A DNA stretch of 15,650 nt from an uncultured Pseudomonadota bacterium (GTDB taxonomy: Bacteria; Pseudomonadota; Gammaproteobacteria; Burkholderiales; Burkholderiaceae). Shown piece by piece: positions 1 through 7,175 of the stretch (its first letter is position 1; the number at the start of each line of letters is the position of its first letter). A program made the translations under genes and the position numbers. The notes under the pieces were generated by a model. It was given only the letters and a program-made list of their open reading frames with translations, made no database searches and was not told the DNA's origin. The stretch is taken from the NCBI GenBank assembly GCA_946480245.1, contig CAMLIZ010000108.1, forward strand, positions 1-15,650, in the 5' to 3' direction.

Positions 1-581
1 TGCAGCGCATGCGCGAGCTGGCCGTGCAGGCCCGCAACGCCACCAACTCCAGCTCCGACAAGGACTCCCTGAACAAGGAGTTCGCGCAGCTGCAGTCGGA
101 AATCACCCGCGTGCTCGGCGGCACCTCGTTCAACGGCAAGAAGATCCTCGGTACCGACGCCGGTGCGCTGAAGTTCCAGGTCGGCGCCAACACCACCACC
201 AACGACCAGGTGACGGTGACCACCTCGGACATGACCGCCGACACCAAGATCACTGCGGTCACCGTGTCCACCGCCGTGATCGACAGCACCGCAAGCGATG
301 GCGCGATCGGCACCGTGATCGACAACATCGACAAGGCGATCGATGACGTGAACGACACGCGCGCCACCTTCGGCGCCACCCAGAACCGCTTCAACTCCAT
401 CATCGCCAACCTGCAGCAAGGCGTGGAGAACCAGTCCGCTGCGCGCAGCCGCATCATGGATTCGGACTTCGCACAAGAGACCGCCAATCTCAGCCGCGCC
501 CAGATCCTGCAGCAGGCCGGCACCGCCATGGTCGCCCAGGCCAACCAGCTGCCTCAGCAGGTGCTCAGCCTGCTGCGCTGA
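1..581 (+). CDS. fliC: Flagellin, 5'-truncated by window edge
   Basis: This is the C-terminal part (about 192 residues) of a flagellin, the secreted subunit that polymerises into the flagellar filament. The reading frame is open from base 3, so the true start lies upstream of the window. The visible part covers the end of the N-terminal D1 helix ([19 protein letters not shown]), a short variable middle, and the typical C-terminal D1/D0 helices ([20 protein letters not shown], then [12 protein letters not shown] and a final LLR). The small central domain indicates a short flagellin of about 280 residues. It is roughly 85% identical by eye to the complete flagellin at 896, and the first 39 shared residues are identical, so the two are a tandem pair. 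A strong terminator follows the stop at 621-655. Family assignment is secure; the symbol fliC could equally be fliC1 or flaA. Confidence 0.95.
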   Translation, partial: QRMRELAVQARNATNSSSDKDSLNKEFAQLQSEITRVLGGTSFNGKKILGTDAGALKFQVGANTTTNDQVTVTTSDMTADTKITAVTVSTAVIDSTASDGAIGTVIDNIDKAIDDVNDTRATFGATQNRFNSIIANLQQGVENQSAARSRIMDSDFAQETANLSRAQILQQAGTAMVAQANQLPQQVLSLLR

Positions 582-620
582 TCCACGCGCGCCGGCGCGC
601 GACGCCGGCTGCAAGTGATC

Positions 621-660
621 CATCGCCCCGCACGGCATGTCCGTGCGGGGCGATGCGCTT
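621..660 (+). terminator. Rho-independent terminator after first flagellin
   Basis: A perfect 15-bp inverted repeat (CATCGCCCCGCACGG at 621-635 and its complement at 641-655, with a 5-nt loop) lies 40 bp past the flagellin stop. It is followed by the short T-containing tract CGCTTT. This should end most transcription of the first flagellin, so the second flagellin probably has its own promoter. Confidence 0.85.
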
Positions 661-895
661 TCGGGATTCGAATTGGCGGTTCAACGGCCTTCATTTCCGC
701 GATTCGTCGCACGGCCGCGGTTCCCACAATGCGACCCAGCGTCACTCCTGCCGGGGTGGCGCGGTCCGGAAGCACTGGCGAGAACTCGATTCAGCGATCG
801 ACGGTGACAGGTGCCGGGCTTGTGGCGCAGGCATGAGGCTGCGCTGGAATGCCGGCACATCGCCGGGAGTCATCGATTCTTGAGGAGTGCTCACC
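656..895 (+). other. Leader region of second flagellin, no gene seen
   Basis: This stretch belongs to the 314-bp gap between the two flagellin genes. It carries no ORF that looks like a protein. Because a strong terminator precedes it, a promoter for the second flagellin is expected here. I looked for sigma-28 (TCAAG/TAAA with GCCGAT) and sigma-54 (GG-N10-GC) elements and found no convincing match. The only clear signal is the ribosome binding site GAGGAG at 882-887, 8 nt before the ATG at 896. Confidence 0.5.
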
Positions 896-1744
896 ATGCC
901 ACAGACCATCAACACCAACATCGCGTCGCTGAACGCTCAGCGCAACCTGAACATGTCGCAGGATTCGCTGCGAACGGCGATGCAGCGCCTGTCCTCGGGC
1001 TTGCGCGTCAACAGCGCCAAGGACGATGCAGCCGGCCTGGCCATCGCCGAGCGCATGAACGCCCAGGTGCGCGGCATGAACGTGGCCATCCGCAACGCCA
1101 ACGACGGCATCTCGCTGGCGCAGACCGCCGAAGGCGCGCTGTCCAAGGTGGGCGACTCGCTGCAGCGCATGCGCGAGCTGGCCGTGCAGGCCCGCAACGC
1201 CACCAACTCCAGCTCAGACAAGGATTCCCTGAACAAGGAGTTCGCGCAGCTGCAGTCGGAAATCACCCGTGTTCTCGGCGGCACCACCTTCAACGGCCAG
1301 AAGATCCTGGGCGTCGACGCCACCACGCTGAACTTCCAGATCGGCGCCAACACGGCGACAACCGACATGATCAGCGTGACCACGAGCGACATGACCACCG
1401 ACGCCAAGATCACTGCCGTGACGGTATCGACTGCAGTGATCGACAACACCGCCAGCGTCGGCGCCATCGGCACCGTGATCGACAACATCGACAAGGCGCT
1501 GGACGACATCAACGACACGCGCGCCACCTTCGGCGCCACCCAGAGCCGCTTCGATGCGGTGATCACCAATCTGCAGCAGGCGGTGGAGAACCAGGCCGCC
1601 GCCCGCAGCCGCATCATGGACGCCGACTTCGCGCAGGAGACGGCCAGCCTGAGCCGGGCGCAGATCCTGCAGCAGGCCGGCACGGCGATGGTGGCGCAGG
1701 CCAACCAGCTGCCGCAGCAGGTGCTGCAGCTGCTCAAGGGTTGA
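896..1744 (+). CDS. fliC: Flagellin, complete second copy
   Basis: A complete 282-residue flagellin, the structural subunit of the flagellar filament exported by the flagellar type III system. The N-terminus is the classic D0/D1 pattern ([14 protein letters not shown], then [20 protein letters not shown]). A short variable segment lies around residues 140-190, and the C-terminus has the conserved helices ending in [14 protein letters not shown]. The protein is short compared with the roughly 500-residue enteric flagellins because the D2/D3 outer domains are nearly absent. I chose ATG 896, with GAGGAG 8 nt upstream, over the in-frame GTG at 887, because flagellins begin M-x-Q-x-I-N-T-N. Its middle nucleotides from 1161 repeat the start of the window almost base for base, showing tandem duplication. 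The fliD promoter follows closely. Confidence 0.97.
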   Translation: MPQTINTNIASLNAQRNLNMSQDSLRTAMQRLSSGLRVNSAKDDAAGLAIAERMNAQVRGMNVAIRNANDGISLAQTAEGALSKVGDSLQRMRELAVQARNATNSSSDKDSLNKEFAQLQSEITRVLGGTTFNGQKILGVDATTLNFQIGANTATTDMISVTTSDMTTDAKITAVTVSTAVIDNTASVGAIGTVIDNIDKALDDINDTRATFGATQSRFDAVITNLQQAVENQAAARSRIMDADFAQETASLSRAQILQQAGTAMVAQANQLPQQVLQLLKG

Positions 1745-1782
1745 CGTCGAGGCGGGCGTCGCGCCTGGTGCTCCGGCCAAGG

Positions 1783-1817
1783 GCCCCGTTTCGCCGAAGA
1801 AATTTCGGCAGCGGGGC
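1783..1817 (+). repeat. Imperfect inverted repeat between flagellin and fliD
   Basis: GCCCCG (1783-1788) pairs with CGGGGC (1812-1817), and inside it CCGAA (1794-1798) pairs with TTCGG (1804-1808) across an internal loop. It lacks a clean T-run. It may act as a weak terminator for the flagellin mRNA, or simply insulate the sigma-28 promoter that begins at the next base. Confidence 0.4.
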
Positions 1818-1844
1818 TCAAGTTCTTGCGGCAGCGGCCGATGA
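1818..1844 (+). promoter_or_regulatory. Sigma-28 (FliA) promoter of fliD
   Basis: TCAAGTTC (1818-1825), an 11-nt spacer, then GCCGATGA (1837-1844). This matches the known FliA consensus (TAAAGTTT or TCAAGT, about 11 nt, GCCGATAA) closely in both elements and spacing. Transcription should start near 1850, about 22 nt before the fliD ATG, leaving room for the AGGTG ribosome binding site at 1861-1865. Confidence 0.8.
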
Positions 1845-1871
1845 ACGCTGTAACAGCGAAAGGTGAAAGCC

Positions 1872-3287
1872 ATGGCGAGCATTACTTCCCTCGGCGTCGG
1901 CAGCGGCCTGGACGCCGAGTCGATCATCACCAAGCTGATGTCGGTGGAGAGCCTGCCGCTGAAGGCCGTGCAGAAGCAGGAGGCGACGCTGCAGACGCAG
2001 TTGTCCTCCTTCGGGCAGATCAAGAGCCTGTTCTCGGACCTGCAGAGCGCGGCCAGCGGTCTGACCTCCGTTTCGCTGTGGAACCAGACCGCAGCGACGA
2101 GCGCCGACACCAGCTCGGTCACCGCGTCCACGGGCTCCAACGCCACGGCGGGCAGCTACGCGGTCAACGTGACCGCCTTGGCCGCGGGGCAGACGATCAG
2201 CAGCGCCGCCTATGCCACCGCCGACACGGCAGTGAGCACCGGCACGCTGACCATCGAGCTGGGCACTTATGCGAGCGGCACGCCGTCGGCGAGCTTCACC
2301 GCCAAGACCGGATCGTCGCCGGTCACGGTAACCATCGACGCTGCCCATGCCACGCTGGCGGGGGTGCGCGACCAGATCAACGCGGCCGGTGCCGGCGTCA
2401 CTGCCAGCATCATCACCGACGCCAGCGGCGCCCGGCTGTCGATCAGCTCCGCCAGCACCGGCGCGGTGAACGCCGTGCGCATCACGCCGAGTGCCGGGCT
2501 CACGGCCCTCGGCTACGACGCCACGCTGGCCACCAACCCGATGACGCGCAGCCAGGTAGCACAGGATGCGCAAGCCACGATCAACGGCATCAGCATCAGC
2601 TCGGCCAGCAACACCCTCACCAATGTGGTCGACGGGCTCACGCTGAATCTGCTGAAGACAACCACGACCCCGGTCGCCGTGACGGTGGCGGCCGACAAGG
2701 ACGCGGTCCACAAGGGCGTCGACAGCTTCGTGAAGGCCTTCAACGCGCTGGCCTCCTACATCCACGACCAGACGAAGTACGACGCGGCCAGCAAGACCGG
2801 CGGCCCGCTGCAAGGCAACCGCACCGCAGTGGGCCTGCAGAACCAGCTGCGTTCGGTGCTCAACCTGTCCAGCACGGCGTCGAGCACCTTCACATCACTG
2901 TCGGACATCGGCATCTCGATGAACACCGACGGCACGCTGTCCACGAACTCCACCAAGCTCGACAACGCGCTGAACAACCTTCCTGAGCTGCGCAAGGTGC
3001 TGGCCACCGACACAGGCACCGACAGCAGCTCGGGATTCATGGCGCGCTACTACAAGCTCGCCACCAACGTGCTCGACATCTCCGGCGCGGTCAGCAGCGC
3101 AAGTGACGGCTTGAGCGCCCGCATCAAGGACTACGACCGGCGGCAGGCGGACATGACGACACGCCTGGACGCGACGGAAGCGCGGTTGCGTGCGCAGTAC
3201 CAGGCGCTGGACACGCAGATGGCCACGATGAGCGGGCTGAGTTCGTACCTTACCGGGCAGCTCGCGGCGTTGGCGAAGAGCCAATGA
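1872..3287 (+). CDS. fliD: Flagellar filament cap protein FliD (HAP2)
   Basis: FliD forms the cap at the tip of the growing filament and guides insertion of flagellin monomers. The predicted 471-residue protein starts MASITSLGVGSGLDAESIIT, a textbook FliD N-terminus (FliD_N family). It has a Ser/Thr/Ala-rich central region and a FliD_C-type C-terminus: helical segments around KGVDSFVKAFNAL, the SLSDIGISMNTDGTLS motif near residue 340, and a coiled-coil tail rich in Arg/Gln/Ala that ends in the conserved SSYLTGQLAALAKSQ. The start is ATG 1872, with AGGTG 6 nt upstream; the in-frame GTG at 1863 lies inside the ribosome binding site. It is expressed from the sigma-28 promoter at 1818 and followed by a strong terminator. 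The length is typical of the family. Confidence 0.96.
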   Translation: MASITSLGVGSGLDAESIITKLMSVESLPLKAVQKQEATLQTQLSSFGQIKSLFSDLQSAASGLTSVSLWNQTAATSADTSSVTASTGSNATAGSYAVNVTALAAGQTISSAAYATADTAVSTGTLTIELGTYASGTPSASFTAKTGSSPVTVTIDAAHATLAGVRDQINAAGAGVTASIITDASGARLSISSASTGAVNAVRITPSAGLTALGYDATLATNPMTRSQVAQDAQATINGISISSASNTLTNVVDGLTLNLLKTTTTPVAVTVAADKDAVHKGVDSFVKAFNALASYIHDQTKYDAASKTGGPLQGNRTAVGLQNQLRSVLNLSSTASSTFTSLSDIGISMNTDGTLSTNSTKLDNALNNLPELRKVLATDTGTDSSSGFMARYYKLATNVLDISGAVSSASDGLSARIKDYDRRQADMTTRLDATEARLRAQYQALDTQMATMSGLSSYLTGQLAALAKSQ

Positions 3288-3305
3288 GCGGCTCCGCCTC
3301 GCAAC

Positions 3306-3337
3306 GAAACGCCGGCCGGTCGCCGGCGTTTCTGCTG
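3306..3337 (+). terminator. Rho-independent terminator after fliD
   Basis: A perfect 11-bp stem, GAAACGCCGGC (3306-3316) with GCCGGCGTTTC (3322-3332) and a 5-nt CGGTC loop, lies 19 bp past the fliD stop. The following bases TGCTGTT are moderately T-rich. Together with the new promoter at 3349 it separates fliD from fliS. Confidence 0.85.
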
Positions 3338-3348
3338 TTGCGGCGGCC

Positions 3349-3376
3349 TCAAGTTCACTGTCCTGCTCACCGATAA
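3349..3376 (+). promoter_or_regulatory. Sigma-28 (FliA) promoter of fliS
   Basis: TCAAGTTC (3349-3356), a 12-nt spacer, then ACCGATAA (3369-3376). The -35 octamer is identical to that of the fliD promoter, and the -10 differs from the consensus GCCGATAA at one base. The spacer is 1 nt longer than at fliD. The predicted start lies about 27 nt upstream of the fliS ATG. Confidence 0.75.
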
Positions 3377-3408
3377 CGAGACATACGCAGTCAACCCGCC
3401 CCTCTACC

Positions 3409-3840
3409 ATGTTCAGCCCTTCCACGATGAGCTTCGGTCGGCCACAGCAGTTCGCCAACGTGTACAAGCAGGTGGGCGTCGAGAGCCGCGTCGCCTCGGC
3501 CTCGGCACACCAGCTCGTGCAGATGCTGTTCGACGGCTTCATGGACGCGCTGACACTGGCCGAGACGGCCATGCAGGCCGGCCAGATCGAGGTGAAGGGC
3601 CGTGCCATCGGGCACGCCGTGCGCATCCTCGACGAGGGGCTGAAGGCCAGCCTCAATCTCGAAGGGGGCGGTCGCCTGGCGGTCGACCTGAACGACCTCT
3701 ACGGCTACACGACGCTGCGCCTGACGCAAGCCAACCTGCGCAACGACCTCGCGCTCCTGGACGAGTGCAAGCGCCTGATCGGCCCCTTGAAAGACGCCTG
3801 GGCCGAGATCGGCCCGCGCGTCGAGCGCGGAGAAGCTTGA
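3409..3840 (+). CDS. fliS: Flagellin export chaperone FliS
   Basis: FliS binds the C-terminal helices of flagellin in the cytoplasm, prevents premature polymerisation and delivers it to the export gate. The 143-residue product carries FliS landmarks: NVYKQVGVESRV near the N-terminus, the SAHQLVQMLFDGFMDAL helix, the GRAIGHAVRILDEGLKASLN helix and the DLNDLYGYTTLRLTQANL segment. The start is uncertain: neither ATG 3409 nor ATG 3427 has a clear ribosome binding site, and the second would give MSFGRPQQFANVY, a more usual N-terminus. It is transcribed from the sigma-28 promoter at 3349 and probably runs on through fliT and the PilZ gene, with gaps of 25 bp and an overlap. Confidence 0.93.
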   Translation: MFSPSTMSFGRPQQFANVYKQVGVESRVASASAHQLVQMLFDGFMDALTLAETAMQAGQIEVKGRAIGHAVRILDEGLKASLNLEGGGRLAVDLNDLYGYTTLRLTQANLRNDLALLDECKRLIGPLKDAWAEIGPRVERGEA

Positions 3841-3865
3841 GTCCATCACAACAGGGAGCACATCC

Positions 3866-4210
3866 ATGGACGACACCAACGATCCCGGTCGCACCGAGAT
3901 GAACACCGCCACCAACCACAGCCTTCTGACCTTCTACGAGGCCATCGAGCAGGCGAGCGCCGACATGCTGAGCGCCGCGCGTGCCGGCAACTGGGATCAG
4001 GTGGTCAAGCTCGAGAGCGCCTGCGTGCTGCTGATCTCGCAGCTCAAGCACGCCGCACGCGGCAAGGCGCTGGCGCCCGAGGAGGCGCAGCTGAAGTCGC
4101 GCATCATGCAGCGCATCCTGGTCAACGATGCCGAGATCCGCCACCTGGCCGAACCGTGGCTCGAAGACCTGGACAACCTGATGGCGGGAAAACCCAAGAC
4201 CGTGCACTGA
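3866..4210 (+). CDS. fliT: FliT-like flagellar chaperone
   Basis: A 114-residue, mostly helical protein between fliS and the PilZ gene. FliT proteins chaperone the cap protein FliD, and in enterics FliT also inhibits FlhDC. The sequence is divergent, as FliT usually is, but SLLTFYEAIEQASADMLSAA followed by GNWDQVVKLESAC matches the first FliT helices (the W-D-x-V/L signature). The C-terminal helix contains ILVNDAEIRHL, similar to the FliD-binding region. AGGGAG at 3853-3858 supports ATG 3866; a later Met (residue 12) is a weaker alternative. The stop overlaps the next start as TGATG, which suggests translational coupling. The call rests on synteny together with modest sequence similarity. Confidence 0.8.
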   Translation: MDDTNDPGRTEMNTATNHSLLTFYEAIEQASADMLSAARAGNWDQVVKLESACVLLISQLKHAARGKALAPEEAQLKSRIMQRILVNDAEIRHLAEPWLEDLDNLMAGKPKTVH

Positions 4211-4953
4211 TGTTCGGCCACACCCGCCCCGCCCCGATCGACTCGCTGGACGACTTTCGCGTCAGCGCGCCGGCGGAGGTGGTCGCGCTGCTGAAGGGGC
4301 TGATGGACAGCAGCACGCCGCTGCACCTGTCCGGCTCCGACGGCAGCCACTACACCACCACGCTGTGGACGATCGACACCGCTCAGCGCAAGCTCAGCTT
4401 CAGCGCCGACAAGGGTGCGCCGCAGCTGCAGCCGCTGGCCGAGGCCGAGGAGGTCACCGCAGTGGCCTACCAGGACAGCGTGAAGCTGCAGTTCGACGTG
4501 ACGCAGCTGCTGGTGGTGCACGGCACGCGCGGTTGCGCGCTGCAATGCGACCTGCCGGCCGAGCTGTTCCGCTTCCAGCGGCGCCAGGCCTACCGCGTGC
4601 GCACGCTGCCGCGCAGCGCGCCAACGGTGACCTTCCGCCACCCGTCGATTCCCGACATGCAACTGGCGCTGCGCGTGCTCGACGTGAGCACCGGCGGCTG
4701 CGCCCTCTTCCTGCCCGACGACATCCCGGCGCTGGCGCCCGGCGTGGTGGTGCACCGCGTGCGCGTGGAGCTGGATGCCAACACGCGCTTCGAGGCCGCG
4801 CTGCAGCTGTGCCACGTGACCTCGATCAACCCCGGCTCGCACGGAGTGCGCCTGGGTTGCGAGCTGCACAAGCTCGACGGCGACGCTCAGCGCACGCTGC
4901 AGCGCTACATCGACCAGACGCAAAAGCGCAGGCGCCTGCTGGCGCTGGACTGA
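4210..4953 (+). CDS. ycgR: YcgR-type flagellar brake, c-di-GMP-binding PilZ protein
   Basis: Proteins of this type bind cyclic di-GMP through a PilZ domain and slow or bias the flagellar motor. The 247-residue product has a YcgR-like N-terminal beta domain (about 15-115) and a C-terminal PilZ domain (about 120-240). The PilZ ligand motifs are intact: R125-Q-A-Y-R129 (RxxxR) at the domain boundary and D158-x-S160-x-x-G163. The ATG at 4210 overlaps the fliT stop, which fixes the start better than upstream in-frame codons inside fliT. Position at the end of the fliS-fliT run puts it under late flagellar control, so filament assembly and c-di-GMP braking would be co-expressed. It converges on the peroxiredoxin gene, with 10 bp between the two stops and no evident terminator. 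Confidence 0.9.
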   Translation: MFGHTRPAPIDSLDDFRVSAPAEVVALLKGLMDSSTPLHLSGSDGSHYTTTLWTIDTAQRKLSFSADKGAPQLQPLAEAEEVTAVAYQDSVKLQFDVTQLLVVHGTRGCALQCDLPAELFRFQRRQAYRVRTLPRSAPTVTFRHPSIPDMQLALRVLDVSTGGCALFLPDDIPALAPGVVVHRVRVELDANTRFEAALQLCHVTSINPGSHGVRLGCELHKLDGDAQRTLQRYIDQTQKRRRLLALD

Positions 4954-4963
4954 ACCCGCTCGC

Positions 4964-5512
4964 TCAGGCCTTCTGGGCCAGCTTCCAGCTCTTCAGCGCG
5001 TTCATCGTGTTGGCCACGTGCTTGTACGGGTTGAGGCTGGTGTACTGGTACGCGATGGTGCCGTTGGGCGCAATGACATAAGACACGCGGTTGGCGTACT
5101 CGGGCTTGAGCACCAGCACCGCGTCGTACGCCTTCATGATGCTCTGGTCGGCATCGGCCAGCACCGCGAACTTGCTGCGGCATTCGGTGACCGAGAACTT
5201 GTTCAGCGTATCGATGTCGTCGTGCGACACGCCCACCACGGTGGCGCCCAGGGCCTTGAACTGGTCGGTGGCTTCGGCGAACTGGTGCGCCTCCACCGTG
5301 CAGCCGGTGGAGAACGCCGCCGGGTAGAAGTACAGGATCACCGGGCCGGTCTTCAGCGTGTCTGCCAGATGGAACGGGAACACCTTGCCGCCGATCGATC
5401 CCTGCGCGCTGAAATCCGGTGCCTTGTCGCCCACGTCGAGCGCGGCACGCGCCGGCAGCGTGACCAGCAGGCTTGCCCCCGCTACGCCCTTGAGCATTGC
5501 ACGTCGATCCAT
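4964..5512 (-). CDS. Exported Bcp/PrxQ-like peroxiredoxin
   Basis: A thiol peroxidase of the AhpC/TSA superfamily (Bcp/PrxQ branch) that reduces hydrogen peroxide or organic hydroperoxides. The 182-residue precursor begins MDRRAMLKGVAGASLLVTLP, a signal peptide with a twin-arginine-like motif (RRAMLK) and a likely cleavage after ARA at residue 23, so the mature enzyme should be periplasmic. The thioredoxin fold follows: GDKAPDF, then FYPAAFSTGC with the peroxidatic Cys71, and later SYVIAPNGTIAY. The usual PrxQ resolving Cys five residues on is absent (His76); the other cysteine is Cys111, which could be the resolving partner. Start ATG 5512 is supported by GAGGGG just upstream; longer in-frame versions would spoil the signal peptide. 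Only the final substrate is uncertain. Confidence 0.9.
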   Translation of the reverse strand: MDRRAMLKGVAGASLLVTLPARAALDVGDKAPDFSAQGSIGGKVFPFHLADTLKTGPVILYFYPAAFSTGCTVEAHQFAEATDQFKALGATVVGVSHDDIDTLNKFSVTECRSKFAVLADADQSIMKAYDAVLVLKPEYANRVSYVIAPNGTIAYQYTSLNPYKHVANTMNALKSWKLAQKA

Positions 5513-5636
5513 CACACACCCCTCGGCGCCCCAACGGCGCCCAGTGATTCTTACGCCTTCCCGGCGCGCACGGATGCGGTATTTGCAGATGCCCCCAGGG
5601 GCGCCCGGGTTGCCGGCGCGCCGCTGAAGGCGCACG

Positions 5637-6308
5637 TCAGGCGGGCGCGGCCGGCGTGGCGGGGCCGCCTTCGTAGATGCCCCGCGTGCTCAGTGCAGCA
5701 GGCCGCGCGTCCATGGCCTGCAGCCAGGTGTGCAGCGCGCCGTGGCGCGCCAGCAGCGCCTCGCCTTCGGGTGCCAGCGCCAGGTAGCGCAACATCGCAA
5801 ACGCATGCAGGTCGGCCAGCGACAGCTGCGCACCGAGCAAGAACGGCGCGGGTTCCACGAGCCGCTCCAGCGCCTCCAGGCAGGCGGCGCTGGCCTTCAG
5901 CGCCGCGGCCACCTGCTGCTCGTCGGCCGTGCCGCCGCCGGCCGGCACGCGCACGCGCTGCACGAACACGCCCCACACCATGGGCTGGTAGGCATAGGCG
6001 TCGAGCAGGCTGATGATCTGCTGCATGCGCGCACGCGGCTGGGCGCCCTGTGGCTGCAGCGCCGGGCCCGCGAAGGCCTCGTCCACGTAGCACGTGATCG
6101 CGCTGGTTTCATACAGCGTGAAATCGCCGTGCTGCAGCACCGGGATGCGGCCGAACGGATGGCGCTGCCGGTGCGCATGCGGCACGCCGCCGGGGCCGAA
6201 GATCTCCACCTCCTGCAGCGTATACGGCTGGCCCTTTTCCTCGAGCGCCAGCCGCGCGATGCGCGTGTAGACGCTGCGCTCCAGCCCGTACAAGGTGACC
6301 GCGCTCAT
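5637..6308 (-). CDS. Glutathione S-transferase family protein
   Basis: A 223-residue cytosolic GST-fold protein, probably conjugating glutathione to electrophiles or reducing with it; the substrate cannot be read from the sequence. The N-terminal thioredoxin-like domain (1-80) has TLYGLERSVYTR, with Ser12/Tyr14 near the expected catalytic position, the cis-proline segment GRIPVLQHGDFTLYETSAIT with the glutathione gamma-glutamyl contact ETS, and the start of an all-helical C-terminal domain (about 90-205) with the N-capping motif LSLADLHAFAMLRYL. ATG 6308 is chosen because the fold begins directly after it; an upstream TTG is possible, and neither has a strong ribosome binding site. It lies upstream of the peroxiredoxin with a 124-bp gap, so co-transcription is possible but unproven. 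Confidence 0.9.
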   Translation of the reverse strand: MSAVTLYGLERSVYTRIARLALEEKGQPYTLQEVEIFGPGGVPHAHRQRHPFGRIPVLQHGDFTLYETSAITCYVDEAFAGPALQPQGAQPRARMQQIISLLDAYAYQPMVWGVFVQRVRVPAGGGTADEQQVAAALKASAACLEALERLVEPAPFLLGAQLSLADLHAFAMLRYLALAPEGEALLARHGALHTWLQAMDARPAALSTRGIYEGGPATPAAPA

Positions 6309-6348
6309 CGCATCGAAAGGCAATGTCCGCCGCGCAAGGGCCGCGCGC

Positions 6349-6492
6349 TTACTTGTCCCCGGGCAGGGGCGGCGCGTCGGCGGGTGCCGGCGAGGCCGGC
6401 GGCGCGGTCTTGCGTTCGGCCTTCTCGGCCTTCTTGCGCTTCTTCTCCTGCTCGCGTTGACGCTTTTCGAACGCGTAATTCGGTTTGGCCAT
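6349..6492 (-). CDS. Small basic conserved protein (47 aa)
   Basis: A 47-residue, highly charged protein starting MAKPNYAFEKRQREQEKKRK and ending in an Ala/Pro-rich tail. I recognise the opening as that of a short conserved protein frequent in betaproteobacteria and related groups, always annotated as hypothetical. The Lys/Arg/Glu-rich middle should be one long helix and could bind RNA or the ribosome, but that is a guess. AAGGA, 6 nt before ATG 6492, supports this start over the longer upstream frame, whose extra residues look random. It sits between the GST and UDG genes on the same strand. Confidence 0.75.
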   Translation of the reverse strand: MAKPNYAFEKRQREQEKKRKKAEKAERKTAPPASPAPADAPPLPGDK

Positions 6493-6600
6493 CTGCTTTC
6501 CTTGCTGAAGTTCGGAGCACACCATACTCCAGGCCGGCCGGCGAGCCCAGGGGGGCCGTTTGCCGGCTGTGCAAATCGACCGGGAACGGCTGCACAAGCG

Positions 6601-7173
6601 TCATTGCAGCGCCGCGGCCACGCGCTGGCGCAGCAGCGGCAGCACCGACTCCTCGAACCACGGATTGCGCTTGAGCCAGAGGTTGTTGCGCGGACTCGGG
6701 TGCGGCAGCGCCAGCGTGCACCCGCCCTGCCCGGGCGCCTGCACCGCCTCGGTGAGCGAGGCCGCCTGGGGCAGGTGCCAGGCCAGCGCGTACTGCCCGA
6801 TCACCAGGGTCAGCCGCAGCTGCCGCAACCGCGCGAGCAGCGGCGCGCGCCAGGCCGCCGCGCATTCGGGCCGCGGCGGCAGGTCGCCGGAGCGCCCGGT
6901 GCCGGGGTAGCAAAAGGCCATCGGCACGATCGCGATGCGGCGCGGGTCGTAGAACACCTCGCGCGTCACGCCCATCCAGGCGCGCAGGCGCTCGCCGCTG
7001 GCATCGTCGAACGGAATGCCGCTCTCGTGCACCTTGCGCCCCGGCGCCTGCCCCGCCACGAGGATGCGCGCCGACGCCTGCAGTTGCAGCACCGGCCGCG
7101 GCCCGAGCGGCAGATCGGGCGCACAACGCGTGCACCCGCGCACATCGGCCAGCAGCGACGCCAGGCCCACCAC
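6601..7173 (-). CDS. Fe-S uracil-DNA glycosylase family protein
   Basis: A protein of the uracil-DNA glycosylase superfamily, whose members excise uracil or other deaminated bases from DNA. About 190 residues. Motif A reads ILVAGQAPGRKVHESGIPF (the GxAPG type of the Fe-S families) and motif B reads HPSPRN near residue 170. Cys14, Cys17, Cys88 and Cys104 form C-x2-C-x70-C-x15-C, the 4Fe-4S ligand spacing of family 4/5 enzymes. The residue after the motif A glycine is Arg rather than the usual catalytic Asp/Glu-containing stretch, so activity may differ from classical enzymes. The start is taken as GTG 7173, 2 nt past the stop of the upstream membrane-protein gene; GTG 7170 is equally possible. 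Longer upstream frames overlap that gene and are shadows. The tight spacing suggests translational coupling. Confidence 0.85.
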   Translation of the reverse strand: MVGLASLLADVRGCTRCAPDLPLGPRPVLQLQASARILVAGQAPGRKVHESGIPFDDASGERLRAWMGVTREVFYDPRRIAIVPMAFCYPGTGRSGDLPPRPECAAAWRAPLLARLRQLRLTLVIGQYALAWHLPQAASLTEAVQAPGQGGCTLALPHPSPRNNLWLKRNPWFEESVLPLLRQRVAAALQ

Positions 7174-7175
7174 GA

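Noticed and set aside
656..895. Sigma-54 promoter before the second flagellin
   Set aside because: Several TGGC words occur (for example near 820), but none has GC at the required 10-nt distance after GG.
811..1866. A 351-codon plus-strand ORF across the second flagellin
   Set aside because: It is the other frame of the flagellin gene, with repetitive Arg/His/Gln composition, and the flagellin frame is unmistakable.
937..2813. Long minus-strand ORFs opposite flagellin and fliD
   Set aside because: Antisense shadows of strongly conserved flagellar genes, without plausible starts or domain patterns.
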